This document shows, one piece after another, positions 33,940-45,088 of a stretch of DNA of 64,000 bases. Location: contig CM059587.1 in assembly GCA_030407085.1 (NCBI GenBank), positions 47,523,501 to 47,587,500 of the forward strand, in the 5' to 3' direction. The translations under genes and the position numbers were made by a program. This DNA comes from Trichopria drosophilae. Taxonomy: Eukaryota; Arthropoda; Insecta; Hymenoptera; Diapriidae. The first letter of the stretch is position 1. Every line of letters starts with the position of its first letter. The notes below the pieces were generated by a model. The model was not told the origin of the DNA, made no database searches, and saw only the letters and a program-made list of their open reading frames with translations.

Positions 33940-34277
33940 AATAGCGTTAAAACCCCTGTAGCCTGGTGGGATGACGAATGCAATAAAGTCAAAAGATTAA
34001 GACGGGCTGCTTGGAAAAGGTAGATGTACTCTGGAAGTTCTGAAGATTTGTCAAATTATAAAAAAGGAGTGTCGCAATAGCCAAAAAAACATTCAGACAA
34101 AAAAGAAACTTCATTTCATTGAGTTTTACGAAAGCATTTCCTTCAGTTCCGACCCAAGTTACATCTGGAGGAAATGCAAAATTCTAAAAACTGTTGGATT
34201 AAAAATTTTAATATAAATACTACACAAAGTTGCGGAAAGGTTTAATACTCGATGCGCTGAATAAAATCTGCCCTCCA
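33940..34277 (+). pseudogene. I-like ORF2 fragment, part 1 (between endonuclease and RT)
   Basis: In broken frames it reads VAWWDDECNKVKRLRRAAWK, then YKKG, YIWRKCKILKT and ILDALNKICPP. This is the linker between the endonuclease and RT domains of I/Jockey-type elements (WWDxEC, RRAAW, WRK). The reading stops at 34,277 where a CACTA-ended element begins. The same protein resumes at 41,863 with WVETNP in the matching frame. Confidence 0.78.
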
Positions 34278-34599
34278 CACTCAGAGCACTTTTGTATATG
34301 TTTCGCATGAACTGTAGTACATCCGCTATATCTCAATATTAAGATAACAGAGGCGCCACTGGTAGTTCGAATGTCGTACGAAACTGTAGCGTATCTGATG
34401 TACTTAGCTGGGGTATAGCTGCTGTACGAAAACAGGAGACTGTTGCTGTCTCCTATTGTCGGACAGCAGCTGTACTCCACACAGGGTACGGAAACGGGCA
34501 TAGGGGCCGAGCTTGGCGTTAAATTAGTTCCGACATTTCGGGATTGTGTGTAGATGGCGTTGGAGTCGAACATATGCAGGGTGGGGGCAGGAGATTTCA

Positions 34600-35560
34600 G
34601 GCTGCAAAATACGTACCGTGTTTGAGGTAGCCGATCTCGGGGACCTCGTGGTTTAGGTAGCTCGTCCCAAATATTTTTTTTAAATTATCTTGCACAATAC
34701 GTACTGTAGGCGCTTGGGGTCGCCGATTATGAGGCGTAGGTAGTGCGTGCTACAGTTTTTCATCATTTTTACTGGAGAATATTGTCCAGATGTCGAAGGT
34801 CACCGATTAAGGAGTATAGGTAGTGCGCTCCACAGTTTTCGAACTTGTCTTGCAGAATCCTTGTTCCAGTTGTTCAGAGTCGTCGATTATAGAGTAGAGA
34901 TAGCGTGCTCCATAGGTTTTCGTTATGTTATTTCCAAAACCTGTACTAGGTGTTCGGGATCATTGTCCTTGAGGTCAAACTTCAAGGTCACTTCAAGGTC
35001 AAATCCATTTGATCTCGGGAACAATTGTGAAGGTCATTTCAAGGTCAAACAAAATTTGACCTTGAAAAAAAATTCGACCTTGAAAAATGATTTGACCTTA
35101 AAAAATGATTTGACCTTGAAGTTTGACCTCAAGGACGATGGTCCTGTACATTTAGGGCAGGTTTTTGAAACAATATTCAAAAAAAAAATACTGAGCGCAT
35201 TACTTACACTCCGTAAATGGCGACCTGAAAGATCTGGAGTAAGTATTCTACGCATGATAATATCAAAACCTATGGATGGCGCTACCTGAGCTCGGTAATC
35301 GGGGATCCTAAACACATGTATTGTTAGAACTTATGAAAATTACGGAGCGCACTATCTATACTTCGTAATCGGCAACCCTAAATACTTGGAGTAATCATTC
35401 TACATGACAATATCAAAAACTGTGGAGATCGGTACGTGTACTTCCTAATCGGCGACCGTAAGCACCGGAAGGACGCAATCTTTTGAAAATTATAAAAAAC
35501 CACGGGGCGCGCTACCCTTACCCTGTAATCGGCAACTTTAAACACCTAGAGCACGCTTGT
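34600..35560. repeat. Tandem repeats in palindromic arrangement around 35,050
   Basis: Left units of roughly 85-95 bp carry GGTCGCCGATTATGAGGCGT followed by AGGTAGTGCGTGCTACAG. The right units (35,190-35,560) are the same motif inverted (GGAGCGCACTATCTATACTT, CGTAATCGGCAACC). The centre is the AAGGTCA hairpin listed separately. The units are diverged from each other. Confidence 0.7.
34963..35140. repeat. Hairpin with clustered TCAAGGTCA motifs
   Basis: GTCCTTGAGGTCAAACTTCA and its inverse bracket several TCAAGGTCA and TGACCTTGA motifs. TCAAGGTCA equals the binding consensus of FTZ-F1/SF-1-type nuclear receptors. Function is unproven; the repeat structure explains the clustering. Confidence 0.7.
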
Positions 35561-36036
35561 GGTTATATTTTGAAATCAATTTTAATGGTGTACGTGAGAT
35601 GTACAGGCGGTCGTGTTTAGCTCCAGTGTTGCCAGATTAGGGTATTTTACCCCAAATTTAGGGTAATTTTATGGTGCCCGGGTCAATTTTAGGGTACAAA
35701 ATTATTTTAGGGTAATTTAGGGTATTTCAGCCTCTTTCGACTATGGCAGCCGTCGAAAATCGAAAATGTTGTTCAGTGACTGCACAGAAAAATAAAATTC
35801 CAGAATAAAATTTCCAAACAAAATTGTAGGGTGAGCGTGGTAAAATGGGTGCGTTTGTCAGAAACCGCAAATTTTCTTTCGCGGCCTAGTAATTTTTCTT
35901 AAATAAAAAATGACTATCGCAAAAGAAAATTTTTGATTTCAATAGATGGTCATTCTTTTATCGTGTCATCACTAGATTTTTCTAGGGAATTTTTTCAAAG
36001 TTGTTGGGTCCGAGTCTTAGCGTTTTCTAATGGTCG

Positions 36037-36142
36037 GTGTAGTGTGTAGAAATTTTTGCACTAAATGTATTTTCATTTCTTTTTAGCTCATACAAAATTG
36101 TACAGAAATAGATTTAGTGCAAGAATTTCTGTACTACACTGA
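36037..36142. repeat. Short inverted repeat in the hAT 5' region
   Basis: GTAGAAATTTTTGCACTAAATGT and its near inverse (TAGATTTAGTGCAAGAATTT) are about 40 bp apart. It is perhaps a small MITE or a subterminal hairpin of the hAT. Confidence 0.5.
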
Positions 36143-36423
36143 AAATTAGAAAATGGTATTGACGTACATTTTCATGGCACAGATTTTGCCACAAAAATGC
36201 AGAATTAAGAGATCTGATTGGCCCACTGACGCTTGCACACTCGGAGTGATTCAGTGCAGCGCGCGCCCTCTCGTGAGTTTCTCGAAATTGTATTTTTGTC
36301 CTTGTTTCGTTCTATGTATTTTCATACGAAAGGAAGGAATTGTTGCTTGCGAGTATATAGTCATACAGATTGCATACAGTGTTAAAGTTAACATTTAAAA
36401 TACTAGACAAATGTGATTAAAAC

Positions 36424-36496
36424 ATGGGAAGCAATAAAAATAAGAAATACGTGCAACACTACTCAGCTGCTTGGGAGAATGAACCAGAATTTAAAG
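36424..36496 (+). CDS. hAT transposase, exon 1
   Basis: ATG at 36,424 opens a 24-codon stretch rich in Lys, Asn and Glu ending EPEFK. It then meets a splice donor, AAAG|GTTAGT, at 36,496/36,497. Joined to the acceptor TTTTGTAG| at 38,420 it continues in phase as EPEFKGWLKPS, a usual start of hAT proteins before the BED finger. The exon-2 frame has no ATG of its own at this point (it would have to start on a TTG), which supports this exon as the true start. Confidence 0.78.
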
Positions 36497-36784
36497 GTTA
36501 GTTCGATTGGATTTGTTTACACGCTTGTAAATGAACGGTTATTTTTATGTTAAATTTTTTACTTATGGCCACACCGTTTGACAATATCCATTTACATATC
36601 TTTAAAATATTTTATTCTTTATGTAACTGGTGAGCAGCTTCGCACGTTTTTTCCCTCATTAATGAAGGCAGCAAAAGAAATGAAGTGGATTTTTCTGGTA
36701 CTTTTTTTCGCATAAATTCAGTTTGTTACTTTGTTTGTTGGGAAGAATTGATACATTTTTAATTATCTAATTAACGTACATAAA

Positions 36785-37045
36785 AAAACTCTGGTTTCCC
36801 ACATTCTGCAGATATTTCTGAATCGACTGAATCTTGAATCTTACCGATTCATTTCTTTTCGCAGCTATAAAACGAAATATTAAAACGGTATTATTTCATG
36901 ACAGTAATTTGCCGCCGCCATTGTTTGTTTCAAATAACGTCCGAAATAATATTTTGTTTTACAGCAACGAAAAAAAATTACATCGGCAGAATTAAAGATT
37001 CAATTAATTCAGAAATATCTGCAGAATGTGGGAAACCGAGTTATT
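36785..37045. mobile_element. MITE-like inverted repeat in the hAT intron
   Basis: The arms 36,787-36,845 and 36,985-37,042 are inverted copies with a core GGTTTCCCACATTCTGCAGA and TATTTCTGAAT. The spacer is about 140 bp. No clear target duplication is seen. Confidence 0.65.
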
Positions 37046-37459
37046 TAATTTACAACAATAAATTGTAAAATTCAGGAAAAATCATCTACTGCCGATACAG
37101 AAGTTTGGCCGCTAGAGGCGTGACCGATCTTTTTAAGAGTATCATTAAGAGTATCATATGTCCTAGTAACGTTTTTGCCGACAATTCGATTAAAAATATT
37201 TTTATAGTTTTCCAACTTGCTAGTGATTTTTTAAAAGATTTGAACTCTCTCTAATTAAAAACAGAAATATAAAATATAATTCTACGAAGTACGGTACAAT
37301 ATATACAAATGGCATAACTGCACACAATGAAAAAAGTAGTTATACTAACATTAAAAATAGTGGAATTCAGCGACAACACAAAGTTATTGTAAAAATAACT
37401 ATGTATCAAATAATAAAAGTTAAATTTGTTAGTTTTACCAAAATTTTAAATCATAAATT

Positions 37460-37835
37460 TTTTATTTTTCGATCATTCTCGATCTTTTCCGTTCACTTGT
37501 AATCTTTGTCTTTCATTTCAATCTTTCTCTACCTTTCTCGATCCTTTTCAATATTTTTCGATCAATATTGAAAATTTCGATCTTTATTGATTTTTCTTAA
37601 TCAATTTCGATTTTTCTCGACCAATATCACTCATTGAGGTCTTTTTCGGCCATTCTTGATTTTCAGAATCTTTCTCGATCAATCTCAAATTCTCAATCAT
37701 TCTCGATCTTTTTTATCTTTCTCGATATTTCTCGACCATTCTCGATCTTTTTCGATCAATATCAATAATTTCGATTCTTTTCAATCTTTCTAGATCAATA
37801 TCGATCATTCTGGATATTTCTCTAGCATTCTCGTG
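37460..37835. repeat. Degenerate TCTCGATC(TTT) repeat in the hAT intron
   Basis: Many imperfect copies of TTTCTCGATCTTT or CATTCTCGATC follow one another with no reading frame. It is a pyrimidine-rich minisatellite-like tract. Confidence 0.7.
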
Positions 37836-38188
37836 TTTATGTAACAAAACTCGTAGTTATATATTTTATAAACAAGAAATAGTAATTATAACAATATTAT
37901 TGTTAATTTTATCATAAGAATTGTTAATTTTACAATATTTATAATAACATAAATTACATTGATTGTATTGTTAAATTAACTTTAATCTTTTCTCTGTGTG
38001 TGTTATTGTCTTTTCATTTATCATCTTCAACCTTTCTATAATAATTGACAATTAGCAATAATTTTCTGAAGTCCGTCGAAGTCGTATTTACTGCATGTTG
38101 TATCCGATGCCAAAAACTTAATTTGCGCGAAAGAAATTCCAGGTATCACAAAAATCTACTTTTCGTCAATTTTTGACCTCTGCTGCCT

Positions 38189-38190
<2 letters not shown>

Positions 38191-38269
<79 letters not shown>
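38191..38269. repeat. (AT)n microsatellite
   Basis: About 79 bp of uninterrupted AT within the hAT intron, 150 bp before the splice acceptor. Confidence 0.97.
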
Positions 38270-38272
<3 letters not shown>

Positions 38273-38420
38273 CTGCAGAAGTGGTTTTTCTGTGAACGTG
38301 ATGATTCTCAGATAAACCACTTTCACGCTGAATAAAGTACTATTTTAATCATAATGTGCCATTTTCATTTATTATTTTACCAAAACTATGTCTACATAAT
38401 CCTATAACTATGTTTTGTAG

Positions 38421-40333
38421 GATGGTTGAAACCTTCAAAGCAAAGCTCAACTCACGCCCATTGTGCTTATTGCAAGTCTGATCATATAGCCCACAAAAAA
38501 ACTTTAAGAAGCCATGCAAATTCTAATAAACATAAAGAAAATGTAAGGCAGGAAAAATCATTTGCTAATGTTCCAAAAATGGAAAAATTCATAAAACCAT
38601 CAATAGATGACAAAAGAAAGAAAGCTGAACTGAAGCTTGCTGCATTTATAGCCAAGCATTGTTCTGTAAATACTGTGAATGACATGAGTGAAGTTATTAA
38701 AAATTTAGATCCTGACTCTACAGTTCTCACCAAGATTAAGCTTCACCGAACCAAATGCATGGGTTTAATAATGAATCTGTTGTCACCGTGTTTACTTGCA
38801 GAACTACTTGAGGACGTTGCAGATGCACATTACTCTTTGATAATAGACGAGAGCACAACCATTGACACAAAGAAAGTAATGAGTATAATGATAAAGTATT
38901 TTAGTAAAAGACAAAGAAAAATTGTTTGTTCATTTTATCGAATAGTGGAATTAGAATCCGGAACGGCCCAAACAATGACAGATGCTTTATTAAATCAACT
39001 TAATAACGATGGCTTAAAAATACATAAATTAGTAGGCATCGGAATCGACGGAGCCAATGCTATGGCAGGAGAACATAACTCTGTGTCTAGTAAACTGAAA
39101 TTACTTGTTCCTCACCTGATTGTAGTAAAGTGTGTCTGTCACTCGTTACATTTAGTTGCTGAGAAAGCATGTGATGTTATGCCGAGAAATTTAGATTACC
39201 TCGTTAAGCAAAGTTATTCCTGGTTTTCCAACAGTACCTGCAGAAATATTGCATATAAGGATTTATATAAAACTATAAATGAAAAAGGACCGACTAAAAT
39301 ACCAAAACTTTCAGGTACTCGTTGGTTAGCTAGAGTAGAGGCTATAAAAACAATTCTAGACCAATGGGAAGAATTAAAGTTATATTTTGAATTAGCAAAA
39401 GATGAGGTTCGCTGCAGCAATGGATACGTTGCTGAAGAATTATATAAAATGTATCGAAATCCAGAAAATAAAATTTATTTGACTTTTTTGCGCGATACAT
39501 TAAAAAATCTTATAAGTTTAAATAAACTTTTTCAATCGGATATAGTCGAACCTTTAAAGCTATTTAAAGATTTGAATCTTTTGATGTATTCGACATTGCA
39601 ACGTATAATTGTACCAAGCCAATTGGATAAAGTGAAGAATAAAGATCTTTCAAGTTTTGAATTTAAGAAGTACGTAATGTCAACAGACAGTATGAATTTT
39701 GGAGTTGCATTCTATGAACAATGTAAGGGAATTCCTTCGGAGAATCTGAAAATAATCAAAGAAAGATGTAAAGAATTTATAATTATGATGTGTGAACAAT
39801 TACAATGCAGACTTCCGAAAAATTTGCAAATTTTAGAGAAACTGGGTTGCTTCTGTCCTGAATTTTTGATGAAACAAAGGTATGATATAACTGAGTTGGC
39901 TACTGCATTTAAAGATATATGCGGCGATATAGATCAAACAATTTCGGAATGGGATATCATCAATACATTGCATATGAATTTCGCAGTTTCTGATGAATTT
40001 TGGTCTAACGTGAATGAAGACATAGATGCTGGAGGTCAGAAACGTTTTGGCAATATCTCCAAGTTGGCTCTAGCATTGCTTAGTTTGCCCTTTTCAAACG
40101 CCAGTGTAGAGAGGTCATTTTCGATTGTAAATATTGTAAAAGATCGTTTGAGAAATAGGTTATCGATAAAATCGTTAGATGCTATTGTTCGTGTGAGATT
40201 TTTAATAACTTCTTCAAATTTTGAACCCACTCCAATAATGTTAAAAAAATTTGTAAGTGAAGTAGTCTATGAAGGTGAATTTGATGAAAATGTACTCACC
40301 GCTTTTAATCAAAACGATTTCGACAACTTATGA
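38421..40333 (+). CDS. hAT transposase, exon 2 (most of a 661-codon protein)
   Basis: The transposase cuts and re-inserts the element. With exon 1 the protein has 661 residues, a usual hAT size, and no stops. A BED-like zinc finger lies at about residues 39-62 (CAYC then HANSNKH). The RNase-H-like core starts with SLIIDESTT (aspartate at about residue 167) and GIGIDGANAM (about 234). The C-terminal hATC dimerisation region (LALALLSLPFSNASVERSFS, then VKDRLRNRLS) is complete. The frame begins at the acceptor TTTTGTAG|GA. An AATAAA lies about 120 bp after the stop. The gene is centred between perfect TIRs, so it may still be active. Confidence 0.93.
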
Positions 40334-40451
40334 AATATACGAGTAACATAAGTGTTATAAATACGATAAATAATGATTGTTAAGAATATCGTTACAATAT
40401 ATTAATGATGTTATAATGATTTTAAAAATGTAAATCCAGAATTACTAAATC

Positions 40452-40457
40452 AATAAA
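40452..40457 (+). terminator. Candidate poly(A) signal of the hAT transposase
   Basis: AATAAA lies about 120 bases after the stop codon at 40,333 and before the right TIR. Confidence 0.55.
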
Positions 40458-41862
40458 AAATGTAATCATCACCAAATATATTTTATTTCACAACCATTTT
40501 TTTCCTTATATGTTTAATTATTCCTTAAGATAAAATAACAATGTCATTAAAAGTAAAATAATATAAAATTCGAATATATACTTTCTTGAAGAACCGGGTA
40601 CATATTTGTTACTTGTCGTTTTCGATATACAGAAATTACCTATTAACTTTACGTGTACTGTGTAGGTTTAAGAAACATTAAAACTATAATAATATATGTA
40701 ACAAAGTAGAAATTAGATGTATTCAGAGCAAACAATATTTGTAGGCATAAAATTCGGCATGAAAATATTTGGGGTATTTTGGACAAATTTAGGGTTATTT
40801 CAGGCGGCATCTAGGGTAAAGTCCGCAAAGCCATCTGGCAACACTGTTTAGCTCCACAAACAGCGGTACTCTGCGTAGCTGGTGCTAGAAGCGCCGAGCT
40901 TAAGCGTTGGGAAATTTAACATTGCCGTTTCCGTACCCTGACTCCACAGGAGCGCACGATGTGCAGGTGACGTATCCCAAACATGTCGTTCGCATATACA
41001 CTAATCAGAGACAGCAACCATTGCTGTATTTGTCTTCATGCGAGAATTACAATGGCCTGTTAGTAACCTATCGCTGAGCAGTGTAAATAAAATAAAAGAT
41101 TTAAAAATAACATATAATTATGTAACTGTAGTAAATATTAAAATTTGTGTCAAGATGAGGACCTAAATAAGTCTCTAAAACACGAGTTTACAACCTTTAT
41201 AAACATTATTGTTTAAAAATGAATGTTTTATGTAAAAGAATTGTTCACTTCCTTTGTCCTAGACACAGTGAGATCGAATTTTTAAAAAATTACACCGGAT
41301 TCGTAATCAGAGACCCCGAAAACCCTGGAGTAACTTGTTTCAAACTAATTTAACGTTTATTTTATCATTTACCAAAAATCTGTACTGGGTAGGTACTTGA
41401 GTTTTACGGAGTAGTTTTTGGTTTCCTCGTCAGCTCCAAAACATGAATTTTAATATAAACATAATACATAAAACATAAAACATAAAACAAAACATAAAAC
41501 AAACATTTTAGTGGTATTTTCAAATTTTTATTTACATACAAATTTAAATTAAAAATTAAAAAAGTATTCGAAGTATTCAAAGTTTTTCTAAATGCCGCAC
41601 AAGTTTCCGTTTCTGCGGAGAAGATATACAAGCCATTAACCACACTGTCATCAGACACCCTACAAAGAGGCGTAACAGATTACCTAAAAACGAGAGTGCT
41701 GCCACACCCTTGTGTTCGGACAGCGGTTGAACGTCTGGGGTATAGCAGATGTACGAAAAGCCGACTAGATTCATACCAAGCGTACATACGAAATTCACAC
41801 CCGCTTTAGCGTCACTGCCAACCTCGTAGATACGAAGTTCATACGAAAGTGCTCTGAGTGCA

Positions 41863-42400
41863 TGGGTAGAAACTAATCCAACAAAAAGTCCCTCTTCTGA
41901 TCCTAACATTTTCTTTGATAAATCCTATAATTTTGTCGAGTTTAATGCAGCATTGAATGCTAAAAGAATTAAGTCTTTACCTGGGCAAGATGGCATTGAT
42001 TACATTTTTCTTCAAAAGTTACCCATTCAGTATCGCTTATTATTACGGGACATTTTTAACGAGCTTCTTCGTAGCAAAAGCTATCCCGAGACCTGGAGAC
42101 ATTCCTTTCTGCATTTCAATAATAAACCCGATGGCAAAAGCCTTCGACCAATAGCTCTGACTTCTATATGTAAACTCTATAAAACGATGTGTAAAAATCG
42201 ACTGCAATGGTGGTTGAGACTAAAGATTTACTTCCAGACAGCCAGGATGGATTCAAGCAGGGGCGCTCGTGTATCGATAGCCTAATGAACTTAACATTAA
42301 AAGTAATGAGGCCTTCTTAGAAGGAAAAAATGTCGTAGTCGGGTTTTTTGTCGTAAAAGGTATCTTTGATAATGTCAGAGCCGCCGGGAGAGTCGTTGAG
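41863..42400 (+). pseudogene. I-like ORF2 fragment, part 2 (RT N-terminal part)
   Basis: The reading continues from 34,277: WVETNPTKSPSSDPNIFF, then KSLPGQDGIDYIFLQKLP, YPETWRHSFLHF and LRPIALTSICKLYKTM. These are the RT fingers of an I/Jockey-type element. A frame change near 42,230 leads to SQDGFKQGRSCIDSL and a FFVVKGIFDNV stretch, where the first catalytic aspartate of F-x-D-x-K-x-A-F would be; here the position is mutated. The fragment ends at the minisatellite at about 42,400. Confidence 0.8.
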
Positions 42401-42600
42401 AGAGCCGTTTTAGAGCCTTCAAGAAGGAAGGATCGCGAGAGTCGTTTTTCAGCCTTCAAGAAGGAAGGATCGCGAGAGTCAGTCTTGAGCCTTCAAAGAG
42501 GAAGGTCGGCGTATAGAGTAGAGAGTCGTTTTCAAGCCTTCTAGCAGGAAGGATCGCGAGAGTCGTTTTTCAGCCTTTAAGAAGGAAGGATCGAGGTAGG
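42390..42600. repeat. Minisatellite, GAGCCTTCAAGAAGGAAGGA units
   Basis: About five units of 35-45 bp carry CCTTCAAGAAGGAAGGATCG and CGAGAGTCGTTTTTCA. A single related unit lies at about 61,930-61,950, just outside the other inverted copy of the neighbouring segment, so the motif belongs to a dispersed element. Confidence 0.75.
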
Positions 42601-43204
42601 TATTGTTATCCACGCTCTATCGCTCCTTCCTGTTCGAAGGTTGCCTTGATAGGCCAGTCAAATTGTACATTTAAAAGTGAAAGTGAAATAAGTAGCAATT
42701 TTTTTGGTGGGTCTTAAAAAAGGGATCAAGAAGAGCTTAACCTCAAGTTTGCACCCCTGTAGACCTTGAGCTCTTTTAAAGGGGCTCCAAAACGTGTTTC
42801 ACTCCAAAACAGGTTCACTAATGGCTCATTACAAAGGCTTTATTGTGCTCTACAAGTTAACTTTACATACATTGTAGCCTAGAATCGATAGTTTTCCAGA
42901 TATCGAACGATAAAGGAAAAAATTGAATTAAAAATTTTACTTTTTTGCTTGTAACTAATTACACTCACGAGATATTGAAAAATTATATAAGAGAAAGTTG
43001 TAGACGACAAAAAAAAACGAACATTTTCGTTTTTTATTCGTTTCAGTTAGTTGAAAATTGCGTCTTGTAGAGGGCGCCGAAGTTGCAAGGTAGCGTGCTA
43101 CACGGAGAGATATCATTGCTTTTGAACAATCGTGAAACGTTTTAACGGTTTTATGTCATTAGGATTAATAATATAAATAATAATAATAATTATGATAATA
43201 ATAA
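42600..43204 (+). repeat. Segment duplicated in inverse orientation at 61,300-61,908
   Basis: Base-for-base similarity with the reverse complement of 61,300-61,908 is almost complete. It ends in a TAA-rich microsatellite (AATAATAATAATTATGATAA) directly before the R4/Dong-like element on both sides. It is non-coding. It could be the retrotransposon's target locus, or a 5' part of the element. Confidence 0.85.
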
Positions 43205-43601
43205 GGGGCCCAAAGGGAATGATGCGTAACACAATGCGGCTATGCAAAAAGCTGCATCTTAGCCTATCTTTCCAAATGGCCTACTCTCACCTCCACGTGT
43301 GCTTATTAAAGCCGGTGGGCCCTGGACTCTTAGTAACCTTGCCAGAGATTGGGTAACCAACCCCAGTCGATGACGAGGTAAGAGACAAACGAGAGAGGCA
43401 TAACAACGGGGGGTAGGGCTAACCACCCTACTCCCTGTATATGCGGTTACAAGCAATGCAACGCGCAGGGCTCCTGACCATCGGGCTGCTTCGGATGCAG
43501 CCCAGTCCCGAACTGGAGGAGCCGAAACAGGTGTCCCGGGACGACGACCAGCTCATGTCCACGGACGATTTCAGCGGACGGAGGATCTCAGGCAAGATCT
43601 A

Positions 43602-44357
43602 ATGCGCTGCTACGAGGAGAGCTGTCCGCAACAGAGAGGCTACATGGCGCGAATGCACAGTCGGTTTGCAGTAATGCATCCCGAACTGGCAGATCGCTTT
43701 TCTCAACAACAACTGAGAGATTATGTGGCCTATCTGAGGCGGACGGGTTTCGTTGTTCCCAGCTGTCAACCGGTACCGGATGTGCGGGCAATAACAACTG
43801 AGCCCGTACGCGGTGCTGGGAGAGATGCTCCACATTATGACAGCACGACACTCGTGTTTAGGAAAAATTTGACAACAAAAATTTTGCCTAAACAACGAGA
43901 AATAGACAGAGCAAATAGCCAACTTCTGGATGCTCTTCCAGATGACTGCGACCTGTGGCAAGTCAACTGTGCCGTTTACGAGGCTGCAAGTGATCTGGTG
44001 ACTCCGCGAAATCTGACACTGATATCGGGGAGTCGGCAGATTACAAAACGCATGTCTCAATTGAACGGTAAGATTCGACTGACACGGAAACTCGCTTCGC
44101 GAATTCAGTGTGTGATCGACTATTTAACATCTGGCCGTTCATTTACGGCTAAAGTCAAGAAGTTCGCACAACAACTGCGGACGTATTATCACACACTGAA
44201 CAAGCTGACGTTGCTCAACATCGCCGATGCCAAAAAGAGGCTGCAAAGACGGGAAGAAGGAATTCGACAAAACTCAATATTTTGGACGAGTCCTTCCAAC
44301 CTCTTCAAACATCGTATCGCAGCCTCAAGCGAGTTTCCGTCGATGGCCGCAGTTTAG
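43602..44357 (+). pseudogene. R4/Dong-like protein, N-terminal part (copy 2)
   Basis: A 251-codon segment opens with CYEESCPQQRGYMARMHSRF and contains a helical basic region (LTRKLASRIQCVIDYL, KVKKFAQQLRTYYHTLNKL, DAKKRLQRREEGIRQNSIF). This is the usual stretch before the RT of R4/Dong elements. The same frame is open upstream to about 43,400, so the true start is earlier or non-AUG. A stop follows at 44,357, and the RT continues in another frame. The family has RT plus a restriction-like endonuclease. Confidence 0.75.
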
Positions 44358-44464
44358 GAATTCTGGGGGAGCATCTACGAGAGAACATCTAGGCTTAATG
44401 CAAACACTCCAGGTATTGAAATCTTCACCGAGTTGTGCGACGAAGTCACACAACAAAGTGAAGA

Positions 44465-45088
44465 TTGCCCACCCGTCAGTGCATTAGAGGTGAAAAATAC
44501 CATCACAGGAGCGAGGAATTTCTCGTCGCCGGGCTGGGATGGAATTACCACCCAAACATACTGAGAATTGTAGATGACCTGATGCCTCTTTGGAAAACAA
44601 GCTTTGTCATGACATCGGGCAAGCGTCGAACCATGTCTAGACTGGTTCAATTCGAAAGAGGTGTCTATCAAGGAGATTCTCTGAGTTCTCTGCTCTTCTA
44701 CATCTCACTATTGCCTCTATCCGTTGCACTCCGGAAATCTCAACGGTACATGTGTGGACCTCCTGGTGAACGTGTACATAAGATCACCCATCTTTTCTAT
44801 ATGGACGATCTTAAATTATACGCATCAAGCGAGGATCAATTACATCGATCTCTGAACATCGCCCTCACATACTCGAGAGATATCGGCATGGAATTCGGAT
44901 TGGACAAGTGTGCAGTCATTCATTTGCACAGAGGAAGGTCAGGCTCCCATAACAACGATATGGAGCTCGTCAACGGAAATGTCATCCGCTACCTTAGCGC
45001 CGATGAAGCCTACATATACCTGGGAGTACCTCAAAGGCATGTCCAGGATGTGCAGGCTGCTAAAACCACCATCATTAAGAAATACTGA
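44465..45088 (+). pseudogene. R4/Dong-like RT, C-terminal half (copy 2)
   Basis: The segment begins in the RT fingers. A deletion near 44,545 jumps to RIVDDLMPLWKTSF. It then reads RGVYQGDSLSSLLFYISLLP and the catalytic FYMDDLKLYASSEDQ box (YMDD). After IYLGVPQ it ends at a TGA at 45,086. The missing centre is present in copy 3 (59,474-60,070). Confidence 0.85.

Larger units (their letters stand above)
35616..40854 (+). mobile_element. Complete hAT transposon with 8-bp target duplication
   Basis: The element spans 35,624-40,846 (5,223 bp). The ends are CAGTGTTGCCAGAT and its exact inverse. TTTAGCTC is duplicated at 35,616-35,623 and 40,847-40,854. Subterminal TTTAGGGTA motifs occur about five times on the left and a few times on the right, as hAT transposases often need. 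Inside lies a two-exon transposase gene with an undamaged reading frame. It interrupts the CACTA-ended element and is the youngest insertion of that nest. It could be autonomous. Confidence 0.95.
34278..41860. mobile_element. CACTA-ended non-autonomous DNA element carrying a hAT insert
   Basis: The ends are CACTCAGAGCACTTT (34,278) and its inverse (to 41,860). CA lies on each outer side, and exact removal joins the I-like ORF2 in frame. The inverted similarity extends inward in patches (GAACT.., TACATCYGCTATA). Without the hAT it is about 2.35 kb. Its interior is built of palindromically arranged repeats, and no own transposase is seen. CACT-type ends suggest the EnSpm/CACTA superfamily, although the 2-bp duplication is shorter than its usual 3 bp. 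Confidence 0.7.

Noticed and set aside
34747..35315. A 180-codon plus-strand and a 93-codon minus-strand reading
   Set aside because: Both run through palindromic tandem repeats (Leu-Thr-Leu-Lys type repeats) and have no domain.
41577..41909. 110-codon minus-strand reading
   Set aside because: It overlaps the right end of the CACTA-ended element and the antisense of the I-like RT, and has no known motif.
43588..44060. Minus-strand readings of 87 and 153 codons over R4/Dong-like copy 2 (and their mirror images in copy 3)
   Set aside because: They are antisense shadows of the N-terminal coding region, repeated only because the region is duplicated.
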